From positions 26,320,287-26,384,286 of the forward strand of contig NC_133778.1 of NCBI RefSeq assembly GCF_003597395.2: a stretch of DNA of 64,000 nt, read 5' to 3'. The notes beneath the pieces were generated by a model. That model did no database searches, had not been told where the DNA came from, and saw only the letters and a list, made by a program, of their open reading frames with translations. Shown one piece after another: positions 11,313 to 23,044 of this stretch. A program made the position numbers and the translations under genes. Numbering within the stretch: the first letter of the stretch is position 1; each line of letters starts with the position of its first letter. This DNA comes from Chelonoidis abingdonii (taxonomy: Eukaryota > Chordata > Testudines > Testudinidae).

Positions 11313-12999
11313 TTCGAAGCAGCAGTGTTGAATTAATATGTAGGATTCAGAGTCTGGACCCCCTGAATCTGCAAAATTGGGATGGAAGCCTTATGAAAAG
11401 AGTCAGGTCTGTTAAGCATTCTCTGTCTCCCCAGGACACTCTGAATTTTGAGCACATTCTCATAGAGCCCTTTGGATTTTCTGCACCGGCAGTTGCAAAT
11501 GTGAGCCTGTGCAGCAGAGTGTGTGCCCTTAGAGATCCACAGAGGAAAAGGGTATGGCGAGAGTAGCCTCTGTGTGGTCTCTACAATAAGAAAGAGCCAG
11601 AGACCTGCAGGAAGCAAGATGGTGAGAATGGGTCATGGTACCTCGGTAAATTCAAGTGGATCAGTTAGGTAGCAGGGAATGCTGTGCTGTGTGGGGTGGT
11701 GGTTAAGAGGACAAAGGAGGTTGTTCTCTGTGGAGCAGGAGACATGGCAAACCATAATTACAGTGCTTTGTAAGGAGATAGGATCCAATTAACCTTCAAC
11801 TGTAGCGGGCAATTTTAAGTGAAGGTTGAATTACCCCAGTTGACCAGAACATCTGGATTCATACCCTATTTCTTGGACAGAAGACATCAAATGCCCCATG
11901 AAATCTTTAACTTCCCAACATACACACCACATAGCACGTTGGTTTCATGTTTCATGAGAAAGAAAACAAATATTTTATTTATTTATTTATTTATTTTGTA
12001 TCATATGCAAAATTTTGATCCAGATTTGTTACAATTTGCTCAAGCTATGATTTCAATACAAGTAATGTCCAGGTGCCCTCTCTGGGCACCAGCTGCTTCC
12101 TCTCCATTTTCAAGTCACTCCTTTGGTCTTCTTCTCTTGCAAGATCTCAGAGTTCTAATGATTCAGGTGGTGAGAGAGAGTGAGAAAGAGATGGATAAAG
12201 TTAGAGAGTGGGTGGTGGGTTCTGGACTCTGGTGTGTTGTGCCCAGTTACCTTTTGCCATTTATGTAAATAAGGACTATCATGGTCAAATATATAAATTA
12301 GGGCAATGGGTTATTTGCATAAAGCATCTGAAATTCTGGATCTTCAGATTTAACAAGTTTAGAAAGTCTTTGATACTAAGATCTCTTCACTCCTGCTAGG
12401 TGGGAAATTCTATGAGAACAGACACTTAATCTTTATCTTGGCATTTGAGCTCTTCTCAATCTGGTTTTGGTGAGGACTTGAAAGTGAAGAGGTGAAGAGT
12501 GCACAAATTAAAAATAATTTATGGGGAAGTTAAGCTTTTTCACACCTCCAAAATGTCTGATTCAGGATCCATTTGAGTTTTGAGTAATGGGTACAGGAGT
12601 TTCTTAATTTACCTTAACTATTTCACCCATCTCTCTTCATTACAGAACACATCTAATTTAATTACATGAGGAGATGAGGGTTTGTAGATTTTGTGTGAAA
12701 ACAACAAGAGCATCTTAGAAAGAGATCTGAATTCCAAATGTTAAAAATATGAGGGAATGTTGGCATAATTTTTTTCTTCCTCTTAAATGAATACCAACAA
12801 TTCTGTAGCACACAGTGTAATTTACAAATATGGAATGGTGTTTTGCATTTTAAATATGACAGGGAGATGTTTGTTCTCATGTGAGCAGAATTAATAATAT
12901 ATGTGTGTGTATGTGTAAAATCCTCAAAATAGGGATCTCTGCATAGGGGTGAATTTCATCTTACAGATCCACCAAGAACTAGACTGCCATCTATCTGTG
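11313..12999. other. Gene-free stretch with (TTTA)n
   Basis: Unique-looking sequence. A (TTTA)n microsatellite lies at 11971-11997 and a short TG/TA run at about 12897-12916. Open frames here lack recognisable motifs. Confidence 0.45.
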
Positions 13000-13830
13000 T
13001 GTGCTCTTTTCCCATTTATGTTTGTAAAGTTTTGAGTTACTAGACTGGGCGATTCATAGCAATACCAAGATTACATTTATAAATGGCAGCTTCACCACCG
13101 TTCAAGCAAAAGTACTGTGTATAGATTTAAAACTGCATCTACTGTCATTTCTGTATTACCTAGAAGTTTTGTCTATCAACTTATTTCCTTGAGCTTCACT
13201 TTATTAATTAATACATATTTAATATTATCATTCTTAAGGTACTGTATATTTAGCTTCTGTAAGAACTAGAACATGTCAAATACTGAACAATTGGGAGTTT
13301 TCCAAAAGCTGGTGTGATTAGAAAAGTCTTTTCTAATAAAATAATACAGACAAATAAAGAGCAGATATAATGTGTCATCTCTCCTGGCTTTGCCATAAAC
13401 TTTTCTCCCTAGAGATTGTATGACATTATCATTTTTTCAGCCTGCTCTGACCCAGTCATAGAGACAAATAAGTTTCTCCACACAGATGGGGGAAAATGAC
13501 CACTGAAGGAGGCTATAAATAATTGCTAGTGAAGAAAAGTATAATTAATGTTAGTCCTAGCTTATGATTTGCTCCTGATAAGGAGATCAATACAAATATT
13601 TTCTCTAACAGGTCAAATCACAGAGCTCTTAATTTATTGTGTCAATTCCAAAGTCTGACCAATTCCATTTCATATGAATTCTTTTCTTTGTATAGATTAA
13701 TTGGAGATCTTTGTGACTAATTCTGAGCAAGTCCCCTTGGAATCCTCTGAGCACATAATTTTAAAAGAAGAGATTGTGATTAATTTGTTTTGACCAGTTT
13801 AAAGTATGACTCCACACTAAAATGCGTCTG
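13000..13830. other. Candidate conserved non-coding sequence (unproven)
   Basis: About 0.8 kb free of recognisable repeats and of long open frames. It is AT-rich and contains several homeodomain-type cores (TTAATTAA near 13203, ATAATTAAT near 13542, GATTAATT near 13697 and 13779). That pattern is compatible with a distal enhancer but is also expected by chance in AT-rich DNA. Confidence 0.2.
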
Positions 13831-14206
13831 TGTGAAAATAGCACTGAAGGATTCCCTAGTCACCTGCTTTATTGGTTTCAATTTCATGTGTACTGAGTTG
13901 GCAAGGTATGATGGGCCCTTTCTGTGGGGTGCACAAGGGAAATGAGTCTTTATATGCAATCATTACACATCCTTTTAGATGTGCTCCCACATAAAAGCCT
14001 TCATGATTTGGTCCATCATGACAATTATGATATCTCCATGATGATTCAGCGATTTCTGAATACCTGAAATACCGTGCAGTCCCTCCTAATGGAAGTCATT
14101 TACCAAGGGTGATGTCAGGTTTCCTGCTATCACCCCACAAGTACTGCCTTGGAAGTGTCTGTCCCTTACATTAAATACCATTATTTGCAGTGTTATTGTA
14201 GCTGGG

Positions 14207-14600
14207 TTGTTCCTAGGATACGAGAGAAACAAGGTGGGTGAGGTAATCTCTCTTATTAGACCAACTTTGGTTGGTGGAAAGGATGATCTTTCAAACTTCA
14301 CAGAGCTCTTTTTCAGGTGTGGAGGAGGAAACTCTAGAGTGTCCAAGCTAAATACAAGGTGGGACCCATTAAGTGTGAGGAGTTCACACATGTTGTAGGA
14401 GACCACTTAAAGAAGGTGGGCAATTAACTCCTCTGCAGCTGTAGGACAATGGAGAGTTACTAGGCAGCAGGGAGTGGTACAAGTTGTTGTAATGAGAAAT
14501 AACCAGAGATAGTATCTGCACCTACATGGTTCTTAAGGAGATTGTATGGGTTAAGCTCTATGTTTTGCCGGGGTGGAGACTCTAAGAAGCCAGTTTCTGT
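14207..14600 (-). mobile_element. Penelope-like retroelement fragment with hammerhead-like core
   Basis: The plus strand reads 'aaggtgggtgaggtaat', 'ttagaccaact' and 'cagagctctttttcagg', the reverse complement of the widespread vertebrate Penelope-like terminal region. The homology continues through the block after 'gctaaatacaaggtggg' and fades after about 14.5 kb. On the minus strand, 14316-14289 spells CUGAAAA, a spare A, the hairpin GAGCU/AGUUU (two G-U pairs) and GAAA, which resembles a hammerhead-ribozyme core. The GIY-YIG and reverse-transcriptase coding region is absent. Confidence 0.65.
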
Positions 14601-15929
14601 AGCTATTGTTTATAGTCAAACCTGTCTGAGGATTCATATTGTAGTTAAGAAAGAGGAGGTTTTAAAGTCTTCCCCTTAACTAGCCCATGTTCTGTATTGA
14701 GGACAAGAAGGGTCATGTATCTTTAGAATCAGGGTTTTCTCCTCCATTCGCAAAGCATAAATTCCTGTATGCAATCCTAATTTCAAAGGTGATCAGATCT
14801 TTGCCTGCCTCATTTGATTTGTCATGACTCAGGAGCTGGGAAAATCAGTCTCCATGGCCATATCAAGCAGGGTATGTTCCCATATAACATATACCACCTG
14901 GGTTGCAAATACTGTAACAATAATGTGTTACATTTTATTTTCCATGAGAATTCATGCAAGGAAAACTTCATCACATCAGTGGAAAGCAAACGCAAAAGGG
15001 GCACAAGCACATCTGAAGCAAATTCTTTTTTAGATTTGTGTGAATACTCGAAAAATTTTTGTTCCAGCTTTCTCACAGTTATAGCAGAATTATTTAAGTC
15101 AATAAAATGTTCATGGTGTTTTAGTTTGCTTAATTTTGCAAGTCTGATGATCTGACCTCTAGGGCTTTGCAGGGGAAGAAAATGTCTATATAATAAAAAG
15201 TAGTTGCTGTTTGTAAATGTTATACCTATGAATGAAATGAGACATAACTGCAATTTAACTACTTCCTGGGGCCAGCTGTTTGCAAGAACTATGTTGAAGC
15301 AGTCTTCAGGGCAAACATATCATAGGCATGTATTCAGTCCCCAGAGGAGATGATCTATGCTTGTTTGTCTGTACAAAATAGGATAATAGAATCATTTTTC
15401 TTTGTGGTTTAGCCAAGTGGCTGTTCATTTCCTTTCAAGGGAGCAAGGTTTGAAAATCTTCCACCTAGACTTCATTTGCATAATAAAAAGTAGGTAGTCT
15501 TCTGGAGGGGACATGATTATATAAACTAATTATGATTTGTATGTTGTACCATTTGAAGCTCAGAGGGTTCTATTATGTTTTCTTTTTCTGTAAAAGAAAC
15601 TAATCTTGGCAGTCTAAAGTATATATGCATCATCAAGAATGTAGAAATGATTTTTTTTTTATAAAAGGGAACAGTAATTAAATATTGCATGATGCTATGC
15701 TGGAGGTTTTTCACAATGGCATGAATTAAGAGTGGAGTGTCTGCTGTAAATATGAAATTTCTCCTTTTTGACTGCATGACAGCCATTGAGTTTTGCATTT
15801 TGGGGGGGGGGGGTTCCTTTTTTCTGTGAAATGTGATCTGAGACTAGGACAAATTGGGTCTCGGACTATATTCATATCCTATACACATTGTGAACATTTT
15901 TATGCTTTTATATACATAATGCATATATA
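14601..15929. other. Gene-free stretch
   Basis: AT-rich unique-looking sequence with a run of Gs at about 15801-15812. The overlapping 113- and 143-residue frames on opposite strands (14814-15253) show no family resemblance. Confidence 0.4.
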
Positions 15930-16102
15930 CTCCTCTACCCCGATATAACGTGACCCAATATAATATGAATTCAGATATAATGCGGTAAAGCGGGGGGCGG
16001 GGCTGCGCACTTCGGTGGATCAAAGCAAGTTGGATATAACGAACCTATAACACGGTAAGATTTTTTGGCTCCCAAGGCCAACGTTATATCAGGGTAGAGG
16101 TG
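15930..16102. mobile_element. MITE with pogo/Tigger-like termini
   Basis: Left end CCTCTACCCCGATATAACGT (15932-15951) and the reverse complement of the right end (16081-16100) agree at 19 of 20 positions. The sequence between them is full of GATATAA motifs and has a GC-rich centre. A CTCGATATAACG-type terminus is typical of pogo/Tigger elements, which insert at TA. Here TA (15928-15929) faces TG (16103-16104), a TA duplication with one change. It is about 173 bp and has no transposase. Confidence 0.7.
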
Positions 16103-16152
16103 TGTGTGTGAGTGTATGTGTGTATATATATGTATATGTATAAATAAATAAA
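16103..16152. repeat. TG/TA/TAAA low-complexity tract
   Basis: TG units grade into TA and then TAAA units directly beside the MITE. Confidence 0.7.
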
Positions 16153-17712
16153 AGAGGTAGCTCCCATGTAACCACTTCCTGGGACTAGCTGTTTACCACA
16201 ACTGGCCAGAACAGAAACTGCAAAGAGTAGACCCTTCAGCCAATATTTGAGGCTACAGATGTGGGAAAGTAGAATCTCTTGCTAGCAGTTTTTCTGCACT
16301 GCTGGTGTATTGTGCCTTCTGGGATTACAAGAATTGCTAATGCCCAAAGCAATATACTTCAGCAGAAATTCTGTTGTACCTTCCTGTGGTGTCCAATTCT
16401 GTCATGTGATTCCTGGAGTCACATAGCAAGGGGACAGCACACCTATGTTTGATATTCTAGCAAGCGCTCCAATTTAAATTGATTTTTGGTGGCTTCCAAC
16501 AAAGGACTAGGCCCTGTTAATAGGTTTGTAGATGGCAATGTTTATTTTTGTTTAATCTGCATAAGGGTGAAGTAGTCCTTCTAGAATGTATGGGCCTGAT
16601 CGTGCTTTCCTTAGGGATGGGGGTGGGGAGGAACAATGGGAGCAGGCTAACGGGGAGGAAATGTTACCTGAACTGTTCTGTCTGGAGAAGATTATGATTT
16701 GCCCCCAATGGAACAGCCTCTAAGTCCAGGGTATTAGCAGGGGCCAGCAGCATCTGCCTCTGTGCCAGATCTATATTCCCAGTGCTGCTACAATTTCACA
16801 CTCCCTGCTGGCCTTATTGGAGCTAGGCTGTCATGGCTTCCACAACCACTGGCAGCTCTCAGGACTTTCCTGAATGGACACTCTCTTCTTTAGGAGGTGG
16901 GAGACATGGAAAATTAGTATAGCTTCTGACTTGGCTCCATGAGCTTTGTTGACTGTGGGGTGGAGTGAGAGGATGGAAACTATCCTGTGGTGTTAGCGCT
17001 CTGCCTGCTCGCTCCACCCATGAGGATCCCCTGGCTGGTGGGAAACTTTCTACAGGATGTGGGAGAAGAGGGATGCTGCTATAAAGGCACTCTTCCTGTG
17101 TAGGTAATCTATGCACTGAGGGTCCCATCCCTGTAAAGCTCTCAGAGGCATAACCAGACCCCATAATATTTACCTAACACTGGGTCACTGCATTGGCTCC
17201 TGCCATTTTGTATTGTGCAGTTACACACTTAGGCATGTAATAAAAATCTTTAACATTATTGGTAAGGCTATTCAGCTGCCTCCATTCACAGCATTTATGC
17301 CCAGGGCTTAATGATTTCCCATCAGGATATTAAAATTCATTGAAACCTTTTCTTAGCTTTGCCAATGTCTTTTTTAACTCAAATGCAACTTGTTTTGAAA
17401 CTTGTTAATGCTTCAGTAATTAAAACCTAAATAATTTTACAAAGAAATTTGGCTAAAGTGTTTGCTCCCAGCTATAGGCTGGGTGTACCTCATTTTACCA
17501 CACACCATACTGTAGGTCTGAAGAGTAAACATTGAAAATAGAGGAGAGAGGAAGCAATGGAATGGGTTTAAGAAGAAAATTAGCCATACATTTCCTAATT
17601 TACAAAGAGTGACATCATGATATTTTCTCAGCTTCTCTGTACCCATTGTTTCCCTCAATAAGCATTTGTTTTAAACCTTGACCTTTGTGTGACTGGGGAG
17701 AAGAAAATGCAT
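16153..17712. other. Gene-free stretch
   Basis: No recognisable repeats with definable ends. The 101-residue minus frame at 16859-17164 lacks recognisable motifs. Confidence 0.4.
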
Positions 17713-17818
17713 TTAGGCCTCAGTTCAGCAAAGTGCTTAAGCATGTGCTTCTTTTTGGAAGTAAATGGGAGTCAAATGTACGCTTAAGCACTTTGCTGAA
17801 TAGGGACAGATTTAGGCC
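17713..17818. repeat. Palindromic MITE-like repeat (AAGTGCTTAAGC type)
   Basis: The left arm contains CAGTTCAGCAAAGTGCTTAAGC and the right arm contains its reverse complement GCTTAAGCACTTTGCTGAA. The centre has 'aaatgggagtc'. It is a well-known short palindromic repeat of amniotes and could fold into a long hairpin. It has no coding content. Confidence 0.7.
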
Positions 17819-19842
17819 CATACTTAATAACTTTCAACTGGGCCATCAGGGCCTGATCCAGAGCCACTAATAGCAATGGAAGTCTCTTCATCGTCTTCAA
17901 AAGGAGATGGCTCAAGCCCTTATACAGGTGGTTCTAGCTCCATAAATAACGTTAGCAGGACCTGTAAGTTTTGATCGGTGGCACAACCTTGAAAAAAGCT
18001 GGCAACAGATGAGTTGTAAAAGAACAGCCTGCCAGTCATTCCCTGTACTGTCAATTTTTGGTGCCTGATGTCTTTGCTATTCAAAGTCTATAAAAATTAT
18101 GGGTGTTTTAATGTTATTTAAACACACTAGTTTTAGTGCTGTCACTGCAAAAAAAATAAATGTACTCATTAGCAAGAGCTAAAACTCTTTTACAGCCCCA
18201 GTATTTAATTTTATCCTCAGCAGTACCTTTCCAAGATGTGTCATGTGCTGATACAAGCAAGAGTTAGGGACAGTCCTCCTGGGACCAAAGTACTCTAGAC
18301 AGGATATTGGTTGTCTTTGTGAGTAATGAAGACAAAGGAACATAATGCCTAATCAAGCATTTACTCAGAATTTCTAATAGGTTTTCAACATAATTAAAAA
18401 CCACTTTTTATCAGCATTTCCTTTAAGGGGCTTAACTATAGATAACCATGATAATATGGCCTCAAATTACTGCTCGACAAATGTACAGGACATTGAGGGC
18501 ATATTTAAGAATTAGAAGTGCTCCAGCAGCAGAGAGGTTAAATCTCAAAGGGTTCAGAGATGCAGTGTAGAGCCCACATCATAATTTCACTCAATCCTAG
18601 CATCTCAGGGACTTGTTATTATTCACTGACTTTCTAAAAAGCCCAGGCTTAGCTGCTTTAATTGTACCGCGGATAAACAGGGGGGTTCAAATAAGGATTA
18701 CTCTTTGAAACAGCATATTTCTTTGACATGTAGCAGAGTAAGGTTTCATAGTATCTGAGTCTCTTTGTAGTGCATCACAGAGGTGACCTGTGCAACACAC
18801 GGATCAATTTATACCAATTTTAGAACACTCAGCCCAGGGGCCTGGCTACAATATGTGTAGACACTTACAGAGCTTTATCCTTTAGAGCTGAAGTTAAAGG
18901 TAAATGTAGTCATTAGCAATAGGAAACAGGATGGGAAACAAACACACACCCTAAAAATGCCACTATGGCCCAATACTGCACATCTAACTCAGACAAAACT
19001 CCCATTCTTGTCACTGGGGATTTGGTATATGGAAGGACTGAAAGATTAGTCCCCATAACAGGAATTTAGATCTATCAAAAGATGGAATAATATGAATGTC
19101 CATCCAGTTCAACTGCTATGTTCCCTCACATACTGAACTGAAACCATCCTAACTACAATTTATATGACAAACTATTCAACAATATTTTAGTGCATTATAT
19201 TAATATTGCATTTATTTTCTGTAAAGTGTAAATACATATTTACTGTACATAACTTACTAAAATTGTATTCTTGGTTGCATTTCTTTCTTCATTAGTTTTA
19301 CTAAAATTGCATATTATATTTAGGTAGATTGGAATATAACTTTCTGTATATGCTGGAATTGTTATTCATATTTTAACAAATATGTACATATTGTTACCTA
19401 TGGATTAGAACAGATTCACTGAAGCCTTTCAGATCTACCGGGTACATAATACCCTTTGGAAATAGCTGTCTTATTATTATTCCAGTTTCTGATTAATAAT
19501 CATCTGATTAATAAAAAAGAAACATGTTTGTTCTTTCTTTCACACATACAAACATCTAGATTGAAATAATATTAAGCTGTTACATAAACTGACAGAAGTC
19601 AGACAATGCAAATTTAATGATGACACTTCCGGCTGCCTGCTTAACTCATACTATTATCTAGATTTTTCTTTTCTTTTGTAATTGAAAAGGTCTCAGTTAA
19701 GGCCAGAGGCCCACACCCTAACTCCATTTGCTCTTACCAGGAGCAAGGCACCAAAATAGCTTAGAGAATCTGACCAAAATTAACTCTAAATCTCCTTGCT
19801 TTTGCACAATTTATCACCCTGTTAACATTTGCGTACTTGTAT
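17819..19842. other. Gene-free AT-rich stretch
   Basis: About 2 kb without long open frames. A decayed palindromic repeat may lie at 18965-19050 ('aaaactcccattcttgtcactgggg'). The part at 19100-19620 is very AT-rich and unique-looking. Confidence 0.4.
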
Positions 19843-20501
19843 TGTGATGGGGCAAGGCCAGATGGCTACAGTAAAGTACTGAGAAACAGGTATGTTAGCC
19901 CCAGGCTAAACAAATCCCTAGGACCATGGTAACCAAATGGCAGTTGCTCCAGGTTAATCAAGGCACCTGGAGCCAATTAAGACCTTTCTAGAAGGCAGTG
20001 GAGATAGCTACTTTAATTAGAACACCTGCAGCCAATCAGGGCAGGCTAATCAGGGCACCTGGGTTTAAAAAGGAGCTCACCCCAGTCAGGCAGGGAGGAG
20101 CCAGAGGAGAAGGAGTGCGAGTGAGGAGCTGGGAGCAAGAAGGCAAGGAGCTGAGAGTGAGAGAGTGTACTGCTGGAGGATTTAGGAGACAAGCATTATC
20201 AGACATCAGGAGGAAGATCCTGTGGTGAGGATAAAGAAGGTGTTTGGAGGAGGCCATGGGGAAGTAGCCCAGGGAGTTGTAGCTGTCATGCAGCTGTTAC
20301 AGGAGGTACTATAGACAGCTGCAATCCACAGGGCCCTGGGCTGGAACCCGGAGTAGAGGGCGGGCCCGGGTTCCCCCCAAACCTCCCAACTCCTGATCAG
20401 ACACAGGAGGAGTTGACCCAGACTGTGGGGAAGATCACTGAGGTGAGCAAATCTGCCAAGAAGCGCAGGACCCACCAAGGCAGAGGAGGAACTTTGTCAC
20501 A
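19843..20501 (+). mobile_element. Solo LTR, family B (4-bp duplication)
   Basis: It begins TGTGATGGGGCAAGG and ends ACTTTGTCACA. It is flanked by a perfect 4-bp duplication, GTAT, at 19839-19842 and 20502-20505. It is 659 bp long. A TATA-like TTTAAAAAGG lies near 20063, supporting the plus orientation. A 4-bp duplication is usual for class-I (ERV1-type) elements, but short duplications can also occur in Gypsy elements. No internal viral genes adjoin it. The open frames at 19998-20478 are chance frames within the LTR. Confidence 0.82.
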
Positions 20502-21239
20502 GTATGTTAAAATAGATTATACCAATTTAAAACTGAATTTTAATAAAACTTTTGCTTAACATTTTTTTGCTCATGGATAATAAGGTAGCCCAGACAAGGA
20601 AAAGGCAGATTAAATAAATTCTGCCATGATGTAAAGGGTAATACAATATCAAGTGTAAATTGATCATACATTGGTTCAGATGTAATTTAGTATGACTTGG
20701 TATTGTTTTCTAGGAGCAGCAGTATAGTAGTGTGCACATTATATATGGTATGCAATATCTTGACACATCCAAGTACAGTGAGAAAGTTCCTGACTCAAAG
20801 AATTTGCAACCTAAGAAGACAAGGGGCAAACATTGTGGGGAGAAGATAAGTATCTTCTTTGGGTAAGTCCAAGCAAACACATAAAGGATAATGTTGTTCA
20901 GGCAGAACTTCAGCACTGTACTTCACACACACTAACAGCTTGTGCTCCAAACTAACTTCCAGTAGTCCTGGGATTCTTAGATTACAACAGTAGCTAACCT
21001 CAACTGGTCCTCTTCCAAAGCCATACAGAACTGTTTAATTTGTTGTAGGCATCGTGATAGGAATGAGTCTTGGGTAAAGATTGGGAGGAAAGTGATTGTG
21101 ACTTTATGGTGGGCATCCCACAAATGAGGGGCAATGTGGAAGAAAGCACAAAAATAGTTGTGAGAGATGGACAATTAGTCAAGGCTATCATTACCAGCAA
21201 AGCAAAGGGTTGGGAAATCACATAGTCAAAGGTAAAAGA
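20502..21239. other. Gene-free stretch
   Basis: No gene is seen. From about 21000 the sequence may already belong to the dispersed repeat that is clear from 21240. Confidence 0.4.
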
Positions 21240-22090
21240 AAATAAGTAGAGTGTCAAAGTTATGAAAGGCTTTGAAGGTGAGGTCAAAAAGCTCTAACTT
21301 GAGGCAACTGGGAGAATTCAGAGAGGGGATGTCATGTTCTGGTACCAGATCTTGACTGGCTACAGAGCTTGCCTGTATACACCAGATGAGTTCATCATAA
21401 GATCCTTTAATGCACTGCAAGGTATGGCTGAGATTAGCTTAAATAAGGTATTTTATATACAGCATCACCTAGAGACTGAACTTTATAATGCAGTTTAGCA
21501 TGCCATTACAGGGGATGAGAGCAATGCACAAGAAAGATTATTTTAATTCCTGAATTGCAAAGATTGGTGTGTGTGTGTGTGGAGGGAGTGTAATGTGTGG
21601 ATGTTATGCAGGCTATAATGTGTTATAGAGGATGCTGCAGTTACCAGGGTGAGAGATCTGGAAGGTCTAAATAGAATGGACAGAAAAACAGTCTGGAATT
21701 TACAAATGCTATGGAGGAAGAAGTGGGAAGATTTCAAGATGTTCTGGATGTGTGAGGCAAGTTTGAGAATGAAGTTTATGATGACCCCAAAATTATGGAC
21801 CTAAATTGGTAGAGCGGGGATTATGGTGTTGTCTACAGTAACAAGAATGGGAAGGCTTCATATGAAAGATAAGTGCTCTTTTGGCCATGTTAAGCTTAAA
21901 CTGACAATGAAACTTCATGGGGCTGATGCCAGAGATGGGCCAAGATATGGGATTTGAGGGAACCAGGTCAGGAATGGAGAAGGAATTGTACAACTCATCT
22001 CCATAAACTTGGTAGCTGAAGCTGCGTGAGCAGATGAATTACCCCAAAAATGGTTGTAGAAAGAGGATTTGACCATGGAGCACTCTAGAG
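21240..22090 (+). repeat. Unnamed long dispersed repeat
   Basis: It contains, in order, blocks I recognise from a long repeat of reptile genomes: 'gaaaggctttgaaggtgagg', 'gagaggggatgtcatg', 'gatgaccccaaaattatgg', 'gtgttgtctacagtaac' and 'ggccatgttaagcttaaact'. The sequence is decayed and does not code. I cannot name the family; it may derive from a LINE or an endogenous retroelement. A TG run lies at 21567-21580. Confidence 0.5.
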
Positions 22091-22710
22091 AGTAAGAGAG
22101 GAGAGAATTTGCTGTTCAGTGCATTAGCAAAATAACTAATTTACATACTGCTGTGACAGAAGGTAGTGTAATAAGCAAAACAACTAAAAGGAGAGTGTAA
22201 GATAAAATGAGCTAAGTAGATGCTTCTGCAGAAACTGTCTAGTGAGCTGTGTGGAAAAAATGCAGTGACACAGCTGGTAAATGACTTTTCATGTGATGTT
22301 GGATGTTTTCTTCGAAAATGCGATACTGAATTCGGCTGTAATGTTCAAGCAAAGACTATTTTTATGTGCACAACGAAGCAAGTGTATTTAGTCACCAAAA
22401 ATTCAGAAATTTCATATAACTTCCTTTTTTGCTTCAGTATTGATGCTGCTGCTGTTAGGATCAATTGTAAAACAATCTGAGTGACTCCTGGTGATGATGT
22501 GGGGGGTGGAAGTGAGCTGGGGCACCATGGTGGTGTGAGTGGGAGGATGTTCAATTGCTGGTGACTGTGGTGGGGGCCTGAGTGTGAAGTGATTGCTGGG
22601 CACACTATAGGAAGGTGTTTGGTGGTGGCTGAATTGGGTGGGGTTGAGGTTGCAAGTGGGAGACTGATGGCTGGAGCAGTGCTGTGAGGCTTTGCTGGGG
22701 GAGTGAGTGT

Positions 22711-22712
<2 letters not shown>
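22091..22712. other. Gene-free stretch, G/T-rich after 22490
   Basis: 22220-22480 holds an 86-residue open frame with several cysteines that matches no family I know. 22490-22712 is strongly G/T-rich, with few Cs, on the plus strand. Neither part shows a defined element. Confidence 0.35.
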
Positions 22713-22758
<46 letters not shown>

Positions 22759-23044
22759 GGCAGTTAGTTAAAGAACAATCTCTGGTTACCTCATTGTAGT
22801 TTTCATTATATTCTATTGATAAAATATTTAGAAATAAAGGGGTTTGTCCGCATAGCTCAGTCCTGCCAGTGGTGGTGTAAATGACTCGTCCACTGACATA
22901 TAGAGAATGTCAAACATACTGTAACTAAACCATGTGCCGCTGACTGAGTCATGTGCTGTCCAAACTCCATACAAACCAGCCGAGACTAAAACCCTGATCC
23001 TTCAGTTCCAAAACCACAGGTCTCTAGCACTGAGCTAAAGGAGA
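22713..23044 (-). mobile_element. tRNA-derived SINE with 41-nt poly(A)
   Basis: On the minus strand the element starts near 23044 with a tRNA-like head. It has TAGCTCAGTGCTAGAG (A-box type) and, about 35 bases on, GGGTTTTAGTCTC (degraded B-box). A unique body follows, then an uninterrupted poly(A), seen as 41 Ts at 22713-22753 on the plus strand. This is the plan of a pol III-transcribed SINE. No target-site duplication is clear. The long uninterrupted tail would suggest a fairly recent insertion, but the decayed B-box argues the other way. Confidence 0.5.

Noticed and set aside
11072..11566. Longest open frame in the window (164 residues, plus strand)
   Set aside because: It begins within a GC-rich, hAT-like block, has no recognisable domain, and is about the length expected by chance in GC-rich DNA.
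14814..15253. Opposed 113- and 143-residue frames
   Set aside because: Two overlapping frames on opposite strands, AT-driven composition, no known motif.
22220..22480. 86-residue cysteine-containing open frame
   Set aside because: I recognised no domain, signal peptide or splice context; the cysteine spacing is irregular and flanking DNA looks non-coding.
22713..22753. A processed pseudogene, suggested by the long poly(T)
   Set aside because: The adjoining sequence has a tRNA-like head and no protein-coding resemblance; a SINE explains it better.
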